A stretch of DNA of 64,000 nucleotides from UBA4416 sp964543545 (GCA_964543545.1 CAZIYT010000001.1:1240001-1304000), one strand, 5' to 3'; shown: positions 17,501 to 26,741, numbered from the stretch's first letter. The notes: generated by a model not told the origin, from the sequence alone. Program-made: numbers and translations.

Positions 17501-18227
17501 CTTAAGCGCTGAGTTCGATTTACGCAGAACGGGTGGTGTTTCCTTAACTGCTAACTACACCCTGCAGTTTGCCGATGGTTCAGGTTCCAATGCCGCTTCA
17601 GGTGCTAACCTGGCGAGCTCAGGCCAGCCTAACTTACGTGTAACATTACCGCTTGATTACGATCAGCGTCACAACATCACCGTGAACCTCGATTACCGTT
17701 TCGGTGAAGGGAAAGACTACAAAGGACCTCAGTTCAACCGCAAGAAAAAAGGAGAGAGCCAAACGGTTCAGATCTTCCAGAACATGGGTGCTAACATGAT
17801 CTTCCGTATCGGTTCAGGTACTCCATATACACGTTACGTGTCTGCAGTGCCTGTTAACGGCCGTTCTTCTATCTCCGGTTCATTGAACGGTTCAAACAAA
17901 CCTTGGCAGTTCAGAACCGACTTAAGGGTCGACAAAAACATCGAGCTGACATGGGGTAAGAAAGATGGAGACAGCAAAAAAACAGCTAACCTGAACATCT
18001 ACCTGCAGGTGCTGAACCTCCTGAATACAAGAAACGTTTTAGGTGTGTATAACTACACCGGAAACCCTGATGATGATGGCTACCTGGCGTCTGCACAAGG
18101 ACAAACTGCTATCAACAGTAACTCCAATCCTGTAGCATTTACAGATCAGTACAGCATTTACATCAACAACCCGAACAATTATGCACGTCCCCGTACAATA
18201 AGAATAGGTGTGTTATTAGACTTTTAA
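14568..18227 (+). CDS. TonB-dependent receptor with carboxypeptidase-like N-terminal domain
   Basis: A 1219-residue outer-membrane receptor. Order: signal peptide (1-21, AALAQ), carboxypeptidase regulatory-like domain (about 25-110; SIPFANVVAYQGG, DMDGYAMIKPLTPGKYDVKG), plug domain (about 115-235; LDEVVVTEY, LNVRGGRSSSTTYFVDGVK, LPAQYGDATAGVISVTTRG), then a long beta barrel ending RTIRIGVLLDF with a terminal aromatic residue. It is not a SusC type: no SusD partner follows. It heads a three-gene operon with a giant exported protein (17-base gap) and a PorV/PorQ-like barrel (29-base gap). Leu TTA and Arg CGT dominate, which suggests strong expression. The substrate is unknown, and it may be a structural partner of the exported protein rather than a transporter. 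Confidence 0.9.
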   Translation: MLRKIYFSIVTLLIAGSAALAQNTGGAIKVLLKDKSNGESIPFANVVAYQGGVQVGVATTDMDGYAMIKPLTPGKYDVKGVYVGYQAQEIKGVIVGEAKTAYITIELNNGEGVRLDEVVVTEYAEPLIDGDMKSGGTVTREEYQNMATKNINSVAATTAGVFQADEGGALNVRGGRSSSTTYFVDGVKVIGGLGVPQQGVEQLSVITGGLPAQYGDATAGVISVTTRGPQSKFFGGVELISSQLTDAYGYNSLGFSLGGPVLQKRDSTGAKKPVIGFFISGQGTYEKDPDPSYIKLYKLKDDKLREMEEKPLTLSPTGTGFLPSLLYVTKDDMEQIKARQNVANRSIQLNGKLDFKVAPNTNLTIGGAFDYGNGHNFTYEYSLFNPQNNSQSINTTWRTYARINQKFGAPQSGAEKEKTQSLVTNSFFTFLASYEQAKSKTQDDTHKDRLFNYGYIGKFNYEVDTNNFVLQGNTDSLYLQRSVNIRKPITFERSEINATGANYASQVFDYFGTMPTMNSVQNANGLVNGDRPNSVYSLFFPTGRQADGYGYTNSTQLRFASSFSADFKNHALMVGVEYDQRNQSGYTINPVGLWQRMRLLVNNHLERGTEDYYQIPNSDPNAPPTYTTRWKYNPEDQSQIDKSLRELLGTTITDQRIINTDALNPEDLKLSMFSATDLISPASGGALVSYYGYDYLGNKDKNSTSIDKFLNDKDANGNNTFHVGAFKPIYVAGYIQDKFDFRDIKFNVGVRVDRFDANQKVLKDKYLFHEAYTAGEISQAKPDNIKDNYVVYVRTVGSDDIIGYRNGDQWYNSEGKEVSDPNTLTVDGRISPLLKDPSFASKNGFSTGAFTDYKPQINVMPRLAFSFPISDVANFFAHYDVLTQRPSEINFRFDPTDFYFFNYTSANPFITNSNLKPTKTIDYELGYNQILNEKKNAAIKVTAFYRELRDQLTTQTINQAYPKTYYTFVNRDFGTVKGLSAEFDLRRTGGVSLTANYTLQFADGSGSNAASGANLASSGQPNLRVTLPLDYDQRHNITVNLDYRFGEGKDYKGPQFNRKKKGESQTVQIFQNMGANMIFRIGSGTPYTRYVSAVPVNGRSSISGSLNGSNKPWQFRTDLRVDKNIELTWGKKDGDSKKTANLNIYLQVLNLLNTRNVLGVYNYTGNPDDDGYLASAQGQTAINSNSNPVAFTDQYSIYINNPNNYARPRTIRIGVLLDF

Positions 18228-18244
18228 TTTAAACGAAATTAGTT

Positions 18245-21200
18245 ATGGAAATCATGAATAAAGTAAATAAATATCTTCTCTGTTCAGCGGTAGTACTTAC
18301 TGCATTTACGGGAACTGCAAGAGAAAAGTACGGCTCTGTATTCAGGGCTGCAACAAACACCGAACGCGTTATGGCGGGGTGTTCGGCACCTCAGTCATCT
18401 GCGGAGTTAACTGTAAATAACGTTAGGACGATCATCTTTTCCGGCGGCGATATGTGGTGGGATTTGTTCGGTGGAACCAATGCCTGGTATTATGTCCCTA
18501 AGGTAGAGGACAGGAGTATCGGTATTTCCTCCAACTTTGCGGGTAACGTATGGTTTGGTGGATTGGACGTAGGTGGACAGTTAAAGATTGCTGCTCAAAC
18601 CTACCGTCAGTTCGGTATCGATTTCTGGACTGGTCCTTTGTCAACAACGGATGCGTCTACAAACCTGGATGTTTGTAACAAATACGATAAAATTTTCAGG
18701 ATGAACCGTGTGGATGTGGATAATATGGTGTTGAGCGGAGGTCCTATCACTTCCGACATCAAAGACTGGCCGGGTAACGGGGATATCTCCCTGAACCAGG
18801 ATCCTTTGCTGGCGCCTTTCAAAGATATCAACGGTGACGGTATCTACACGCCGGAAGCCGGTGACTATCCTTGGTATGATGTTTACAATAACGAAGGGAA
18901 AGATAATACAAACGTTTGTAAAGCCCGTGTATTCGGTGACCAGACCTTATGGTGGGTATACAACGATAATGGTGGTGTTCACCAGGCTACCGGTGGTAAA
19001 GCCATCGGTATGGAAGTAAGGGCTCAGGCTTTTGCCTTCAAAACCACGGATGAGATCAACAACATGACTTTCTACAACTACCAGATCATCAACCGCTCTA
19101 AATTCTCATTGACGCAGACTTACATGACTGTATGGACGGATGCCGATTTAGGATACTATGGCGATGACTACATTGGTTGCGACGTAAAAAGAGGCTTAGG
19201 TTATATCTACAATGCCGATAACAATGACGAAACCGTAGGTGGTGTGAATGGTTACGGACAGTACATCCCGGCTTTGGGTTGCGACTTCTTCCAGGGACCT
19301 ATCAATACGGATGATGGTATCGATAACAATGGAAATGGTATTGTTGACGAACCGGGCGAGCAAATGGGAATGACCATCTTCAACTACCACAATAACAACG
19401 TTGTTGCAGGTACTCCTATTCAGCAACAGGATCCATCGAATGCCACCCAGTTCTACCAATACATGACTGGTTTCTGGAGAGATGGAACACCATTCACCTG
19501 CGGTGGAAATGCTTACGGCGGTTCTATTCCTACAAAATATGTTTACCCTGCCGACACCTATACTGCCGGGCCTTGCGGTTCAGCACCATGGTCGGAATTA
19601 ACAGCAGGTAATACTCCTAACGACAGGCGTTTCATGCAATCAGCCGGTCCGTTCACCCTGAAACCGGGTGCAACCAACTACATTACCTTCGGTTTACCTT
19701 GGGCAAGAACAACATCAACCGATGCCTCGGCTTCTATTCCTTTATTGAAAATTGCCGATGATAAAGCACAGGCTTTATTCGACAACTGCTTTAAAGTATT
19801 AAGCGGTCCTGAAGCTCCGGATATGACTATCCAGGAAATGAATAATGAGCTCCTCATTTATTTCTCCAACAAGCCGCAATCCAATAACTACCTGAACCAG
19901 TATGCAGAGAAAGACGTAGCGATTATCGTGGATACGACTCACTACAAAAAAGACGATATGTACCGTTTTGAAGGCTTTAAAGTATACCAGCTGAAAAACC
20001 AGTCAATTACCCAGGAAGAGTTAGTGGACCCTTCTAAAGCGAAGCTGGTATTTGCCTGCGACGTAAACAACGGGATCAAACGTTTGATCAACTACGAATT
20101 TGATGCAACTACCGGCGGCGACGTTCCAAGAGTAAAAGTGGAAGGTACCGATAACGGTCTGCAATCTACTTTCCGTTTCGCGAAAGATGAATTTTCTCTT
20201 ACCAGCGACAAAAAAGTAGTGAACAATAAAGAATACTATTTCATGGCTGTAGCTTACGGTTACAACCAGTATGGCCAGTACAAGGAAGATACGCCTTGGT
20301 CTACATTCGGCGCTGCGTCATCTGAAGGACAGAAAAGACCTTACCTGGAAGGCCGTAAATCAAAAAGAGCTTATGGTACACCGCACATTCCTGATCCTGA
20401 AAAAGGCGGAACCATTGCAAACTCTGCATATGGTTACGGACCAAAAATTACCAGGATCGAAGGACAAGGTAACGGTGGAAACAAACTGGACCTGACACAG
20501 GAAACGATTGACCGCATCATGGCTAATGGTGGCAGGGAAGCGAGCCTGACTTACGAAAACGGCAGAGGCCCGATCAACGTAAAAGTAGTGGATCCGTTGA
20601 ATATCCCTAACACGAGCTTCGCGTTCATGTTTGTGAAAAAGAAATACTATAAAAATCCGGAAGACGCATTGACAAATGCTTGTAAGTATGACATCAATGA
20701 TAAGTTGCCTATTACCAGTACTACTTACGGCGCTATCTCAGCAGACAGTGCAACCTGGGTACTGAAAGATCTGACAACTCAAAAAGAATACGTGCCTTGT
20801 AAATCGATCAAAATTGCTGAGGAATTCTATTTCAGCGAAATCGGTCTCTCTTTATATGTTGGTCAGTCGGGAGATGTGGCTAACTGGAGCAACCCTGTAC
20901 TTCCTACCGATAAAATTGTACAAAAAGGCGATTTCATCGAAGGAACTATCGAATTCTCTAATCCATCCGACCGCTGGTTGGCAGGCGTACCTGACGTGGA
21001 TGGTACCAATGCTTATAACTGGATCAGGTCCGGGCAATTTACCGCCAGCCCTGCAGGTAACGATGCAAACCATAATGATTACGAGATCGTTCCTACGCAA
21101 ACTACCATTGCTAACTTCTTAGACCCTAACCAGGAATTTGAAGGAATCCTTAACGGAACATGGGCACCTTACATTCTCTGCGCTGCTACCAAAACAACAG

Positions 21201-22579
21201 CTACGGGTGTAGGTAATACATCTGCTGCACCTGGCTACTCTGAAATGGTTAGAACCGCAGTCGGTCAACAGGTAACTTCAGCAACTTTGGACTATGCCTA
21301 CTACGACATCCGTGCCCTGGGCAGTGTGAATGTGGTATTCACCAAAGATAAGAGCAAATGGACAAGGGCGATGGTACTTGAAGAGTGCGACGAAGCAAGC
21401 GCTAACCCAACCGGCGGTAAAAAACTCGAATTGAGAAGAAACAGGTCTGTTGATAAGCAAGGGATCCCTACCGGAAGCCCGGGCTGTAATGAAGGTGAAG
21501 CGGTACTCGATACCTTTCAGTATGGTTGCGGCTGGTTCCCTGGATATGCCATCAACGTGGAAACTGGTGAGCGTCTGAACATCGCTTTCGGCGAGGACTC
21601 CAAACAAGATTATAACAACGGCCGCGACATGATGTGGAACCCTACTGCTGAAATTTCAAACGCAAATGGTTACCCGTATTCATTCGGCGGAAGACACTAT
21701 GTTTACATTTTTGGTAATTCACGCAGCAGCACGGTATACAATGGTGCAGCGGCGGGTCTTGACGGCAAGACGATTGGAGCCGGACCATACAGCAACTATA
21801 CGAATCTTGTGCATACCTACAAATATGCAGCCTCAGATCCTTCAAAACGAGAAAGAGTCATGAATAACCTTTGGTCTGATGCCTTATGGGTAACAATCCC
21901 TACCTTATCAGACAAGCGTTATGGTTTCTCGAACCCTGCAGATATGCCTTGCGACGTGAAAGTAAGATTACGTGTGAAAAAAGCATACAGACCAGGTCTG
22001 AGCGGTTCATTCTTTACATCTGAAAGCCAGTTCCAGTCCTCAATTGCAAAAACACCGATTTATCCTATTACGGTTAACTCTAAAAGCTACACACAATTGA
22101 CTACTGATATGGTAGCGACTCCTCAGAACAACAACTTCGGTTACTACACATTCAGTACTGCCGATATCTTCTCTGAGATCAATAATGCAGACAGGGCGAA
22201 AAATGCGCTCGACCTGATCAATGTGGTTCCGAATCCTTACTATGCGTATTCAACCTACGAGAAAAACAGGACAGAATACAAGATCAAGATCACAAACCTT
22301 CCTAACAAGTGCAAGATCAAAATCTTTACACTGAACGGAACATTGGTACGTACCTTTGACAGGGATGTGAGCGGTCAGGAAGATCTTCAGATACAGGATG
22401 TAGGTTCCGATTTCGTTCACTCGAAACGCATCTCTTACCAGGATTGGGATCTGAAAAACCAGAATGGTATCGTGATAGCCAGTGGATTGTACATTATCCA
22501 CGTGGATGTACCGGGAGTAGGCGAGAAAATACTGAAATGGTTCGGTGTTGTAAGGCCGCTGGATTTACAGAATTACTAA
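18245..22579 (+). CDS. Giant exported protein with Ca-binding-type loops and FlgD/T9SS-like C-terminus
   Basis: A 1444-residue exported protein. The N-terminus is a signal peptide (LLCSAVVLTAFTGTA). Early segments GDMWWDLFGG, VWFGGLDVGGQLKIAAQTY and GIDFWTGP belong to a Bacteroidota family of large surface proteins that often carry T9SS signals. Acidic loops DINGDGIYTPEAGDYPW and DDGIDNNGNGIVDEPGE look like calcium-binding DxDxDG sites. The last 120 residues (VVPNPYYAYS, KIFTLNGTLVRTF, WDLKNQNGIVIASGLYIIHV) are a beta sandwich like the FlgD/T9SS C-terminal domain, but the ending LKWFGVVRPLDLQNY is not a classic type A signal. Function unknown; the operon suggests assembly at the surface with the receptor and the PorV-like protein. 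Confidence 0.82.
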   Translation: MEIMNKVNKYLLCSAVVLTAFTGTAREKYGSVFRAATNTERVMAGCSAPQSSAELTVNNVRTIIFSGGDMWWDLFGGTNAWYYVPKVEDRSIGISSNFAGNVWFGGLDVGGQLKIAAQTYRQFGIDFWTGPLSTTDASTNLDVCNKYDKIFRMNRVDVDNMVLSGGPITSDIKDWPGNGDISLNQDPLLAPFKDINGDGIYTPEAGDYPWYDVYNNEGKDNTNVCKARVFGDQTLWWVYNDNGGVHQATGGKAIGMEVRAQAFAFKTTDEINNMTFYNYQIINRSKFSLTQTYMTVWTDADLGYYGDDYIGCDVKRGLGYIYNADNNDETVGGVNGYGQYIPALGCDFFQGPINTDDGIDNNGNGIVDEPGEQMGMTIFNYHNNNVVAGTPIQQQDPSNATQFYQYMTGFWRDGTPFTCGGNAYGGSIPTKYVYPADTYTAGPCGSAPWSELTAGNTPNDRRFMQSAGPFTLKPGATNYITFGLPWARTTSTDASASIPLLKIADDKAQALFDNCFKVLSGPEAPDMTIQEMNNELLIYFSNKPQSNNYLNQYAEKDVAIIVDTTHYKKDDMYRFEGFKVYQLKNQSITQEELVDPSKAKLVFACDVNNGIKRLINYEFDATTGGDVPRVKVEGTDNGLQSTFRFAKDEFSLTSDKKVVNNKEYYFMAVAYGYNQYGQYKEDTPWSTFGAASSEGQKRPYLEGRKSKRAYGTPHIPDPEKGGTIANSAYGYGPKITRIEGQGNGGNKLDLTQETIDRIMANGGREASLTYENGRGPINVKVVDPLNIPNTSFAFMFVKKKYYKNPEDALTNACKYDINDKLPITSTTYGAISADSATWVLKDLTTQKEYVPCKSIKIAEEFYFSEIGLSLYVGQSGDVANWSNPVLPTDKIVQKGDFIEGTIEFSNPSDRWLAGVPDVDGTNAYNWIRSGQFTASPAGNDANHNDYEIVPTQTTIANFLDPNQEFEGILNGTWAPYILCAATKTTATGVGNTSAAPGYSEMVRTAVGQQVTSATLDYAYYDIRALGSVNVVFTKDKSKWTRAMVLEECDEASANPTGGKKLELRRNRSVDKQGIPTGSPGCNEGEAVLDTFQYGCGWFPGYAINVETGERLNIAFGEDSKQDYNNGRDMMWNPTAEISNANGYPYSFGGRHYVYIFGNSRSSTVYNGAAAGLDGKTIGAGPYSNYTNLVHTYKYAASDPSKRERVMNNLWSDALWVTIPTLSDKRYGFSNPADMPCDVKVRLRVKKAYRPGLSGSFFTSESQFQSSIAKTPIYPITVNSKSYTQLTTDMVATPQNNNFGYYTFSTADIFSEINNADRAKNALDLINVVPNPYYAYSTYEKNRTEYKIKITNLPNKCKIKIFTLNGTLVRTFDRDVSGQEDLQIQDVGSDFVHSKRISYQDWDLKNQNGIVIASGLYIIHVDVPGVGEKILKWFGVVRPLDLQNY

Positions 22580-22608
22580 TCTTAATAATCGCATTAAACT
22601 TATAGAGC

Positions 22609-23697
22609 ATGAAGTCATTTTTAAATAGATCATTAAGTGTTGCACTCACCGGAAGTTTTCTGGCTATCGGGACAATGGCTACAGCCGGTAACCCGGAAAG
22701 GGCCGGTCAGGCAGGCGCAACCCAGTTGCTGATAAATCCATACGCCCGTTCCGCAGGTTGGGCCAATTCGAATACAGCACGCTGCCGTGGCCTTGAGTCG
22801 CAGTACAATAACGTGGCTGGTCTGGCCTTCACCAAAAAAACCGAACTGATGTTCATGCGTTCTTCCTGGTTGGTAGGATCGGGGATCAACATCAACGCTT
22901 TCGGCTTTTCTCAGAGGATAGGTGAAACAGGTGCCTTAGCGATGGGGATTACCTCTATCAATGCAGGCAGGATCGAAAGAACAACCGAGGAGCAGCCGGA
23001 AGGCGGCCTGGGTACTTTCACGCCACGCTTCACAAACATTGCCTTATCTTATGCCAAAGGCTTTTCTGATAACATCTATGGCGGTATTACCGTACGTGTG
23101 ATCTCCGAAGGCATTGACAACGTAAAGGCTCAGGGTGTTTCCCTGGATGCAGGTATCCAATACCACACCGGGAAATACGACCAGATCCACTTAGGTGTAG
23201 GTCTTAAAAACGTAGGCCCTAAAATGCAGTACAAAGGCGACGGTTTATCCGTACAGAGCACTGTAAACAATGCTTACGGTAACAGCTACCTGCTCACCCA
23301 AAACAATAAGTCTGCTGCTTTCGATCTGCCGGCTTTATTGAACATCGGTGCTGCCTATGATTTCTATTTACTGAAAGATACAACCGGAAGGTTAAAAACT
23401 CACCGGATCACGGTAGCGGGTAACTTCACCTCCAACTCCTTCACAAAAGATAACTTCCTGGTAGGCGTAGAATACGGCTGGAAAGACATCGTGATGGTAC
23501 GTGGCGGTATGACCATGGAAAAAGGTATTTTCCAGGGCGAAGGAAACCGCACAACGGCTTTCACAGGCCCTACATGCGGTGCTACTGTTGAGATCCCTTT
23601 CGGCGAGAAAAAATCAACTTTTGGTATTGATTACTCCTACCGGTTTACAAATCCGTTCGGAGGAGTTCACTCTTTTGGAGCGCGGATTAATTTATAA
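22609..23697 (+). CDS. PorV/PorQ-family outer-membrane protein
   Basis: A 362-residue outer-membrane beta barrel of the PorV/PorQ (UPF0164) group. The signal peptide ends near ATAG, and the segment AGATQLLINPYARSAGWANS followed by SQYNNVAGLAFTKKTELMF is the family hallmark. The C-terminus FGGVHSFGARINL ends in a typical barrel strand. In T9SS, PorV shuttles cargo from the Sov translocon to the surface attachment complex, and PorQ does a related job. This copy is third in an operon with a TonB-dependent receptor and a giant exported protein, so it is more likely a dedicated partner for that protein than the housekeeping PorV. It ends at a strong terminator. Confidence 0.85.
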   Translation: MKSFLNRSLSVALTGSFLAIGTMATAGNPERAGQAGATQLLINPYARSAGWANSNTARCRGLESQYNNVAGLAFTKKTELMFMRSSWLVGSGININAFGFSQRIGETGALAMGITSINAGRIERTTEEQPEGGLGTFTPRFTNIALSYAKGFSDNIYGGITVRVISEGIDNVKAQGVSLDAGIQYHTGKYDQIHLGVGLKNVGPKMQYKGDGLSVQSTVNNAYGNSYLLTQNNKSAAFDLPALLNIGAAYDFYLLKDTTGRLKTHRITVAGNFTSNSFTKDNFLVGVEYGWKDIVMVRGGMTMEKGIFQGEGNRTTAFTGPTCGATVEIPFGEKKSTFGIDYSYRFTNPFGGVHSFGARINL

Positions 23698-23726
23698 TTC
23701 GTATATTTGAATAATCATTATATGAG

Positions 23727-23763
23727 TCCCGTCCCGATCATCATCGGGACGGGATTCTTTTAT
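23727..23763 (+). terminator. Rho-independent terminator after the PorV-like gene
   Basis: TCCCGTCCCGAT and ATCGGGACGGGA pair perfectly over 12 bases around a CATC loop, followed by TTCTTTTATTTT. A good -7 element (TATATTTG, 23702-23709) lies just before it, so the hairpin might also sit in the greA leader. Confidence 0.85.
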
Positions 23764-23782
23764 TTTAATAAAAACACAGGAC

Positions 23783-24256
23783 ATGGCAACAATTGCGTAT
23801 TACACAGAGGAAGGGCTTAAAAAACTAAAAGATGAACTGCACGAGCTTAAAACCGTAGAACGTAAAAGTGTGATCAGGCAAATCGCGGAAGCCCGCGATA
23901 AAGGCGACCTTTCGGAAAATGCAGAGTACGATGCGGCAAAAGATGCCCAGGGCCTTCTGGAGATCAAGATCGCCAAGCTGGAGGAAATTGTAGCCAATGC
24001 CCGTATTGTGGACAGCGCACAGCTGGATGTGAGCAAAGTAAGTATTCTGACCACCGTAAAGATCAAGAACCTGAAGAACAACGCCGAAATGAAATATACC
24101 CTGGTGGCAGAGAACGAGGCTGACCTGAAATCAGGGAAGATCTCCATCGACTCACCGATCGGCAAGGGCCTGGTTGGCAAAAAAGTAGGGGATAAGGTGG
24201 AAGTAACCGTGCCTGCAGGGGTGATCCCCTTTGAGGTTATGGAAATCAGCCTTTAA
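23783..24256 (+). CDS. greA: Transcription elongation factor GreA
   Basis: A 157-residue cleavage factor that rescues backtracked RNA polymerase. The N-terminal coiled coil (about 1-75: YYTEEGLKKLKDELHELKTVER, then RDKGDLSENAEYDAAKDAQ, with the two acidic residues at the tip that enter the polymerase channel) and the C-terminal FKBP-like domain (SPIGKGLVGKKVGD) are complete. It is followed after 9 bases by a HIT-family gene, an arrangement common in Bacteroidota, and the two are probably one transcript. Confidence 0.97.
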   Translation: MATIAYYTEEGLKKLKDELHELKTVERKSVIRQIAEARDKGDLSENAEYDAAKDAQGLLEIKIAKLEEIVANARIVDSAQLDVSKVSILTTVKIKNLKNNAEMKYTLVAENEADLKSGKISIDSPIGKGLVGKKVGDKVEVTVPAGVIPFEVMEISL

Positions 24257-24265
24257 AACACAGCC

Positions 24266-24661
24266 ATGGCAAGCATTTTCTCAAAAATAGTGGCAGGCGA
24301 CATTCCCTGCTATAAGATTGCGGAGAACGACCGCTACCTGGCTTTTCTCGACATTTCGCCCCTTAAAAAAGGGCATACGCTGGTGATCCCTAAAAAAGAA
24401 GTGGACGAGCTCTTCGACCTCGATCCCGAAACCTATTCGGGCCTGATGGATTTTGCCCGGGAAGTGGCGGCAGGCATCAAGAAAGCCGTGCCCTGCAAGC
24501 GCATTGGCCTTTGCGTGATAGGCCTGGAGGTGCCGCATGCCCACATTCACCTGATTCCCATCAATTCCGAGAACGATATGAATTTCAGGAACGAGAAGCT
24601 GGTGTTGAGCAAAGAAGAGTTTGAAGCCCTTGCAGCCACCATTCGCACGGCGCTTTCCTAA
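24266..24661 (+). CDS. HIT-family nucleotide hydrolase (Hint type)
   Basis: A 131-residue histidine-triad protein that hydrolyses the phosphoramidate or phosphodiester bond of nucleotide conjugates. The N-terminus SIFSKIVAGDIPCYKI and the triad HAHIHLIP (His91, His93, His95) are clear. PCYKI carries the first zinc-type Cys but the second Cys of metal-binding Hint proteins is absent. It is cytoplasmic. It sits directly behind greA, which suggests co-transcription. The physiological substrate of such proteins is generally not known; aminoacyl-AMP is one candidate. Confidence 0.92.
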   Translation: MASIFSKIVAGDIPCYKIAENDRYLAFLDISPLKKGHTLVIPKKEVDELFDLDPETYSGLMDFAREVAAGIKKAVPCKRIGLCVIGLEVPHAHIHLIPINSENDMNFRNEKLVLSKEEFEALAATIRTALS

Positions 24662-24722
24662 CGTTCGCCGATTCTGTAGCCTTATTATCATTTTTTGACG
24701 GATTCCCGTCCACAAAATCTCT

Positions 24723-24730
24723 TATATTTG
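24723..24730 (+). promoter_or_regulatory. Candidate -7 element of yidC
   Basis: TATATTTG fits the -7 consensus exactly, 23 bases before the yidC start codon. The nearest upstream TTTG (24694-24697) is 25 bases away, longer than usual, so the -33 part is uncertain. Confidence 0.5.
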
Positions 24731-24753
24731 CAGCCTAAAATTTACATCCCATC

Positions 24754-26667
24754 ATGGATAAGAAATCCCTTATTGGCTTAGGCCTTATTGCTGTTATTTT
24801 AATTAGCTGGCTGGCCCTCAACGGTCCGAGTAAAGAACAGGTTGCCAGGAACAAGCAGATCAAAGATTCCGTTGAGCTTGCTACCAAAGAGTTGGAGCTG
24901 AAAGCCAAGGAAGAGGCAAAACTAGCCGCTGCCGCTAAAGCAAAAATGGCTGTGATGCCCGATACTACTGGTGGTGTGGTGATTAACCCTGACTCTATCT
25001 CCAGGCTGATGGCCAATTCCCAATACAAAGACTTCAGCGTATCTGCTACCGGAAAAGAAGAGGTATTTACCCTCGAAAACGAGCTCATCAAAGTATACAT
25101 TTCCAACAAAGGTGCGAAGATCAACAAGGTAGAGCTCAAGGAATACGCGCGCTACGGGCAGGGCAAGCCGCTGGTGCTGTTCGATAAGGACTCTACGGTA
25201 CAATCCCTGGAGTTTGATGCCTATGCCAATCTGAAACTATCGACCGACAGCTTTTACTTTGCAGCCAATTCGCCCGCCATATCCGACAAAGGCGGCGTTA
25301 AAACAATCAGCTTAAAGCTGATGACGGCACAGCCGGGCAGCTATATCGAGTATACCTACAGCCTGAAACCGAACGATTATATGCTCGACTACGACGTGAA
25401 TTTTGTAGGCATGCAAAGCATTATCCCGGCCAGGACGAATCACGTCACCCTGCACTGGGCGCAGACTTTGCCGAAGCAGGAAAAGCACATTTCGAAAGAG
25501 CGCGAAGTAGCCACGGCTTATTTCAATGAAGAGAAAGGCGGTGTGGATTACATCAATGCCCGCAAGAGCGAAGAGAAAACATTTTCGGAATCGAACATCA
25601 AATGGATGTCCTTCAAGCAGCAATATTTCAACTCCACACTCATCGCTAAAAAAGATAACTTCCTGAAGGAAGGAAGCTTCGTGAAAACCTCTGAGAACAC
25701 GGCTTCTGCAGATATTGTGAAGACCATTACCAGCCAGCTGAGCATTCCTTACAAGCATAACGGCTCCGAAACATTCGGCATGCAGTTTTATTTTGGACCG
25801 AACCAGTACAAAACACTGAAGAACTACGATTTCGACCTGCAAAAAATTATTCCTACCGGCTGGAGCGTTTTCAGCTATATCAACAAATGGATGGTGATTC
25901 CGTTGTTCAATGGATTGTCGTCACTCAACAGCGGTTTGATCATCCTCATCCTGACCCTCATCCTGAAAACCTTATTGTTGCCGATTGCTTATAAAACCTA
26001 TATGAGCGGCGCCAAAATGCGTGTGCTGAAACCGGAGATCGACGAGATCAATGCCAAGTACGAAAAAGATCCGGACCCGATGAAAAAGCAGCAGGAAACG
26101 ATGTCATTATACCGCAGGGCCGGCGCCAATCCGCTTTCGGGCTGCCTGCCGATGTTATTGCAGTTGCCGATCCTCATCGCGCTCTTTGCCTTTATTCCGG
26201 CTGCCATTGAGCTGAGGCAAAAAGGATTCTTATGGACAGATGACCTTTCCACTTACGATTCGGTATACAATTTTGGCTTCGAAGTGTGGGGCTACGGCGA
26301 TCACGTGAGCTTATTCGCCTTGCTGATGTTCGTGTCCACGATGATCTATACCTGGATGAACAGCGCTTTATTACAGCCTCAGCAAAACAACCAGATGCCG
26401 GGTATGAAGTATATGATGTACCTCATGCCGGTGATCTTCCTGGCGGTGATGAACAGCTACAGCGCAGGTTTGAGCTGGTACTACTTCCTGGCCAACGTGA
26501 TCACCTTCCTGCAAACCTGGTTGATGCGTAAACTCATTGATGATGGCAAAATCCGCGAAAAGCTCCTGGCGAATATGAAGAAACCCGAGAAAAAATCGGC
26601 CTTCCAGGCAAGGCTCGAGGAAATGACCAAACAACGTCAGCAACAATTGCCTCCTAAAAAGAAATAA
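24754..26667 (+). CDS. yidC: Membrane protein insertase YidC
   Basis: A 637-residue insertase that folds and inserts inner-membrane proteins alone or with SecYEG. It has one N-terminal membrane segment (LIGLGLIAVILISWLAL), a large periplasmic domain (about 30-365) and the conserved YidC/Oxa1 five-helix core from about residue 376 (NKWMVIPLFNGLSSLNSG, KTLLLPIAYKTYMSGAKMR, ANPLSGCLPMLLQLPILIAL). The tail is rich in Lys and Gln (KKPEKKSAFQ, QQQLPPKKK) and may contact ribosomes. It stands next to the nuo operon, whose membrane subunits need an insertase, but a terminator separates them. Confidence 0.96.
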   Translation: MDKKSLIGLGLIAVILISWLALNGPSKEQVARNKQIKDSVELATKELELKAKEEAKLAAAAKAKMAVMPDTTGGVVINPDSISRLMANSQYKDFSVSATGKEEVFTLENELIKVYISNKGAKINKVELKEYARYGQGKPLVLFDKDSTVQSLEFDAYANLKLSTDSFYFAANSPAISDKGGVKTISLKLMTAQPGSYIEYTYSLKPNDYMLDYDVNFVGMQSIIPARTNHVTLHWAQTLPKQEKHISKEREVATAYFNEEKGGVDYINARKSEEKTFSESNIKWMSFKQQYFNSTLIAKKDNFLKEGSFVKTSENTASADIVKTITSQLSIPYKHNGSETFGMQFYFGPNQYKTLKNYDFDLQKIIPTGWSVFSYINKWMVIPLFNGLSSLNSGLIILILTLILKTLLLPIAYKTYMSGAKMRVLKPEIDEINAKYEKDPDPMKKQQETMSLYRRAGANPLSGCLPMLLQLPILIALFAFIPAAIELRQKGFLWTDDLSTYDSVYNFGFEVWGYGDHVSLFALLMFVSTMIYTWMNSALLQPQQNNQMPGMKYMMYLMPVIFLAVMNSYSAGLSWYYFLANVITFLQTWLMRKLIDDGKIREKLLANMKKPEKKSAFQARLEEMTKQRQQQLPPKKK

Positions 26668-26708
26668 GAGGTCTTAAAAAGATCACGATCACTCACTAAA
26701 AAACACAT

Positions 26709-26741
26709 AAAAAGAGCGGCTTCAGAGGCCGCTTTTTTTTG
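26709..26741 (+). terminator. Rho-independent terminator after yidC
   Basis: AGCGGC and GCCGCT pair around a 7-base loop, with an A run before and eight T after. Confidence 0.85.
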
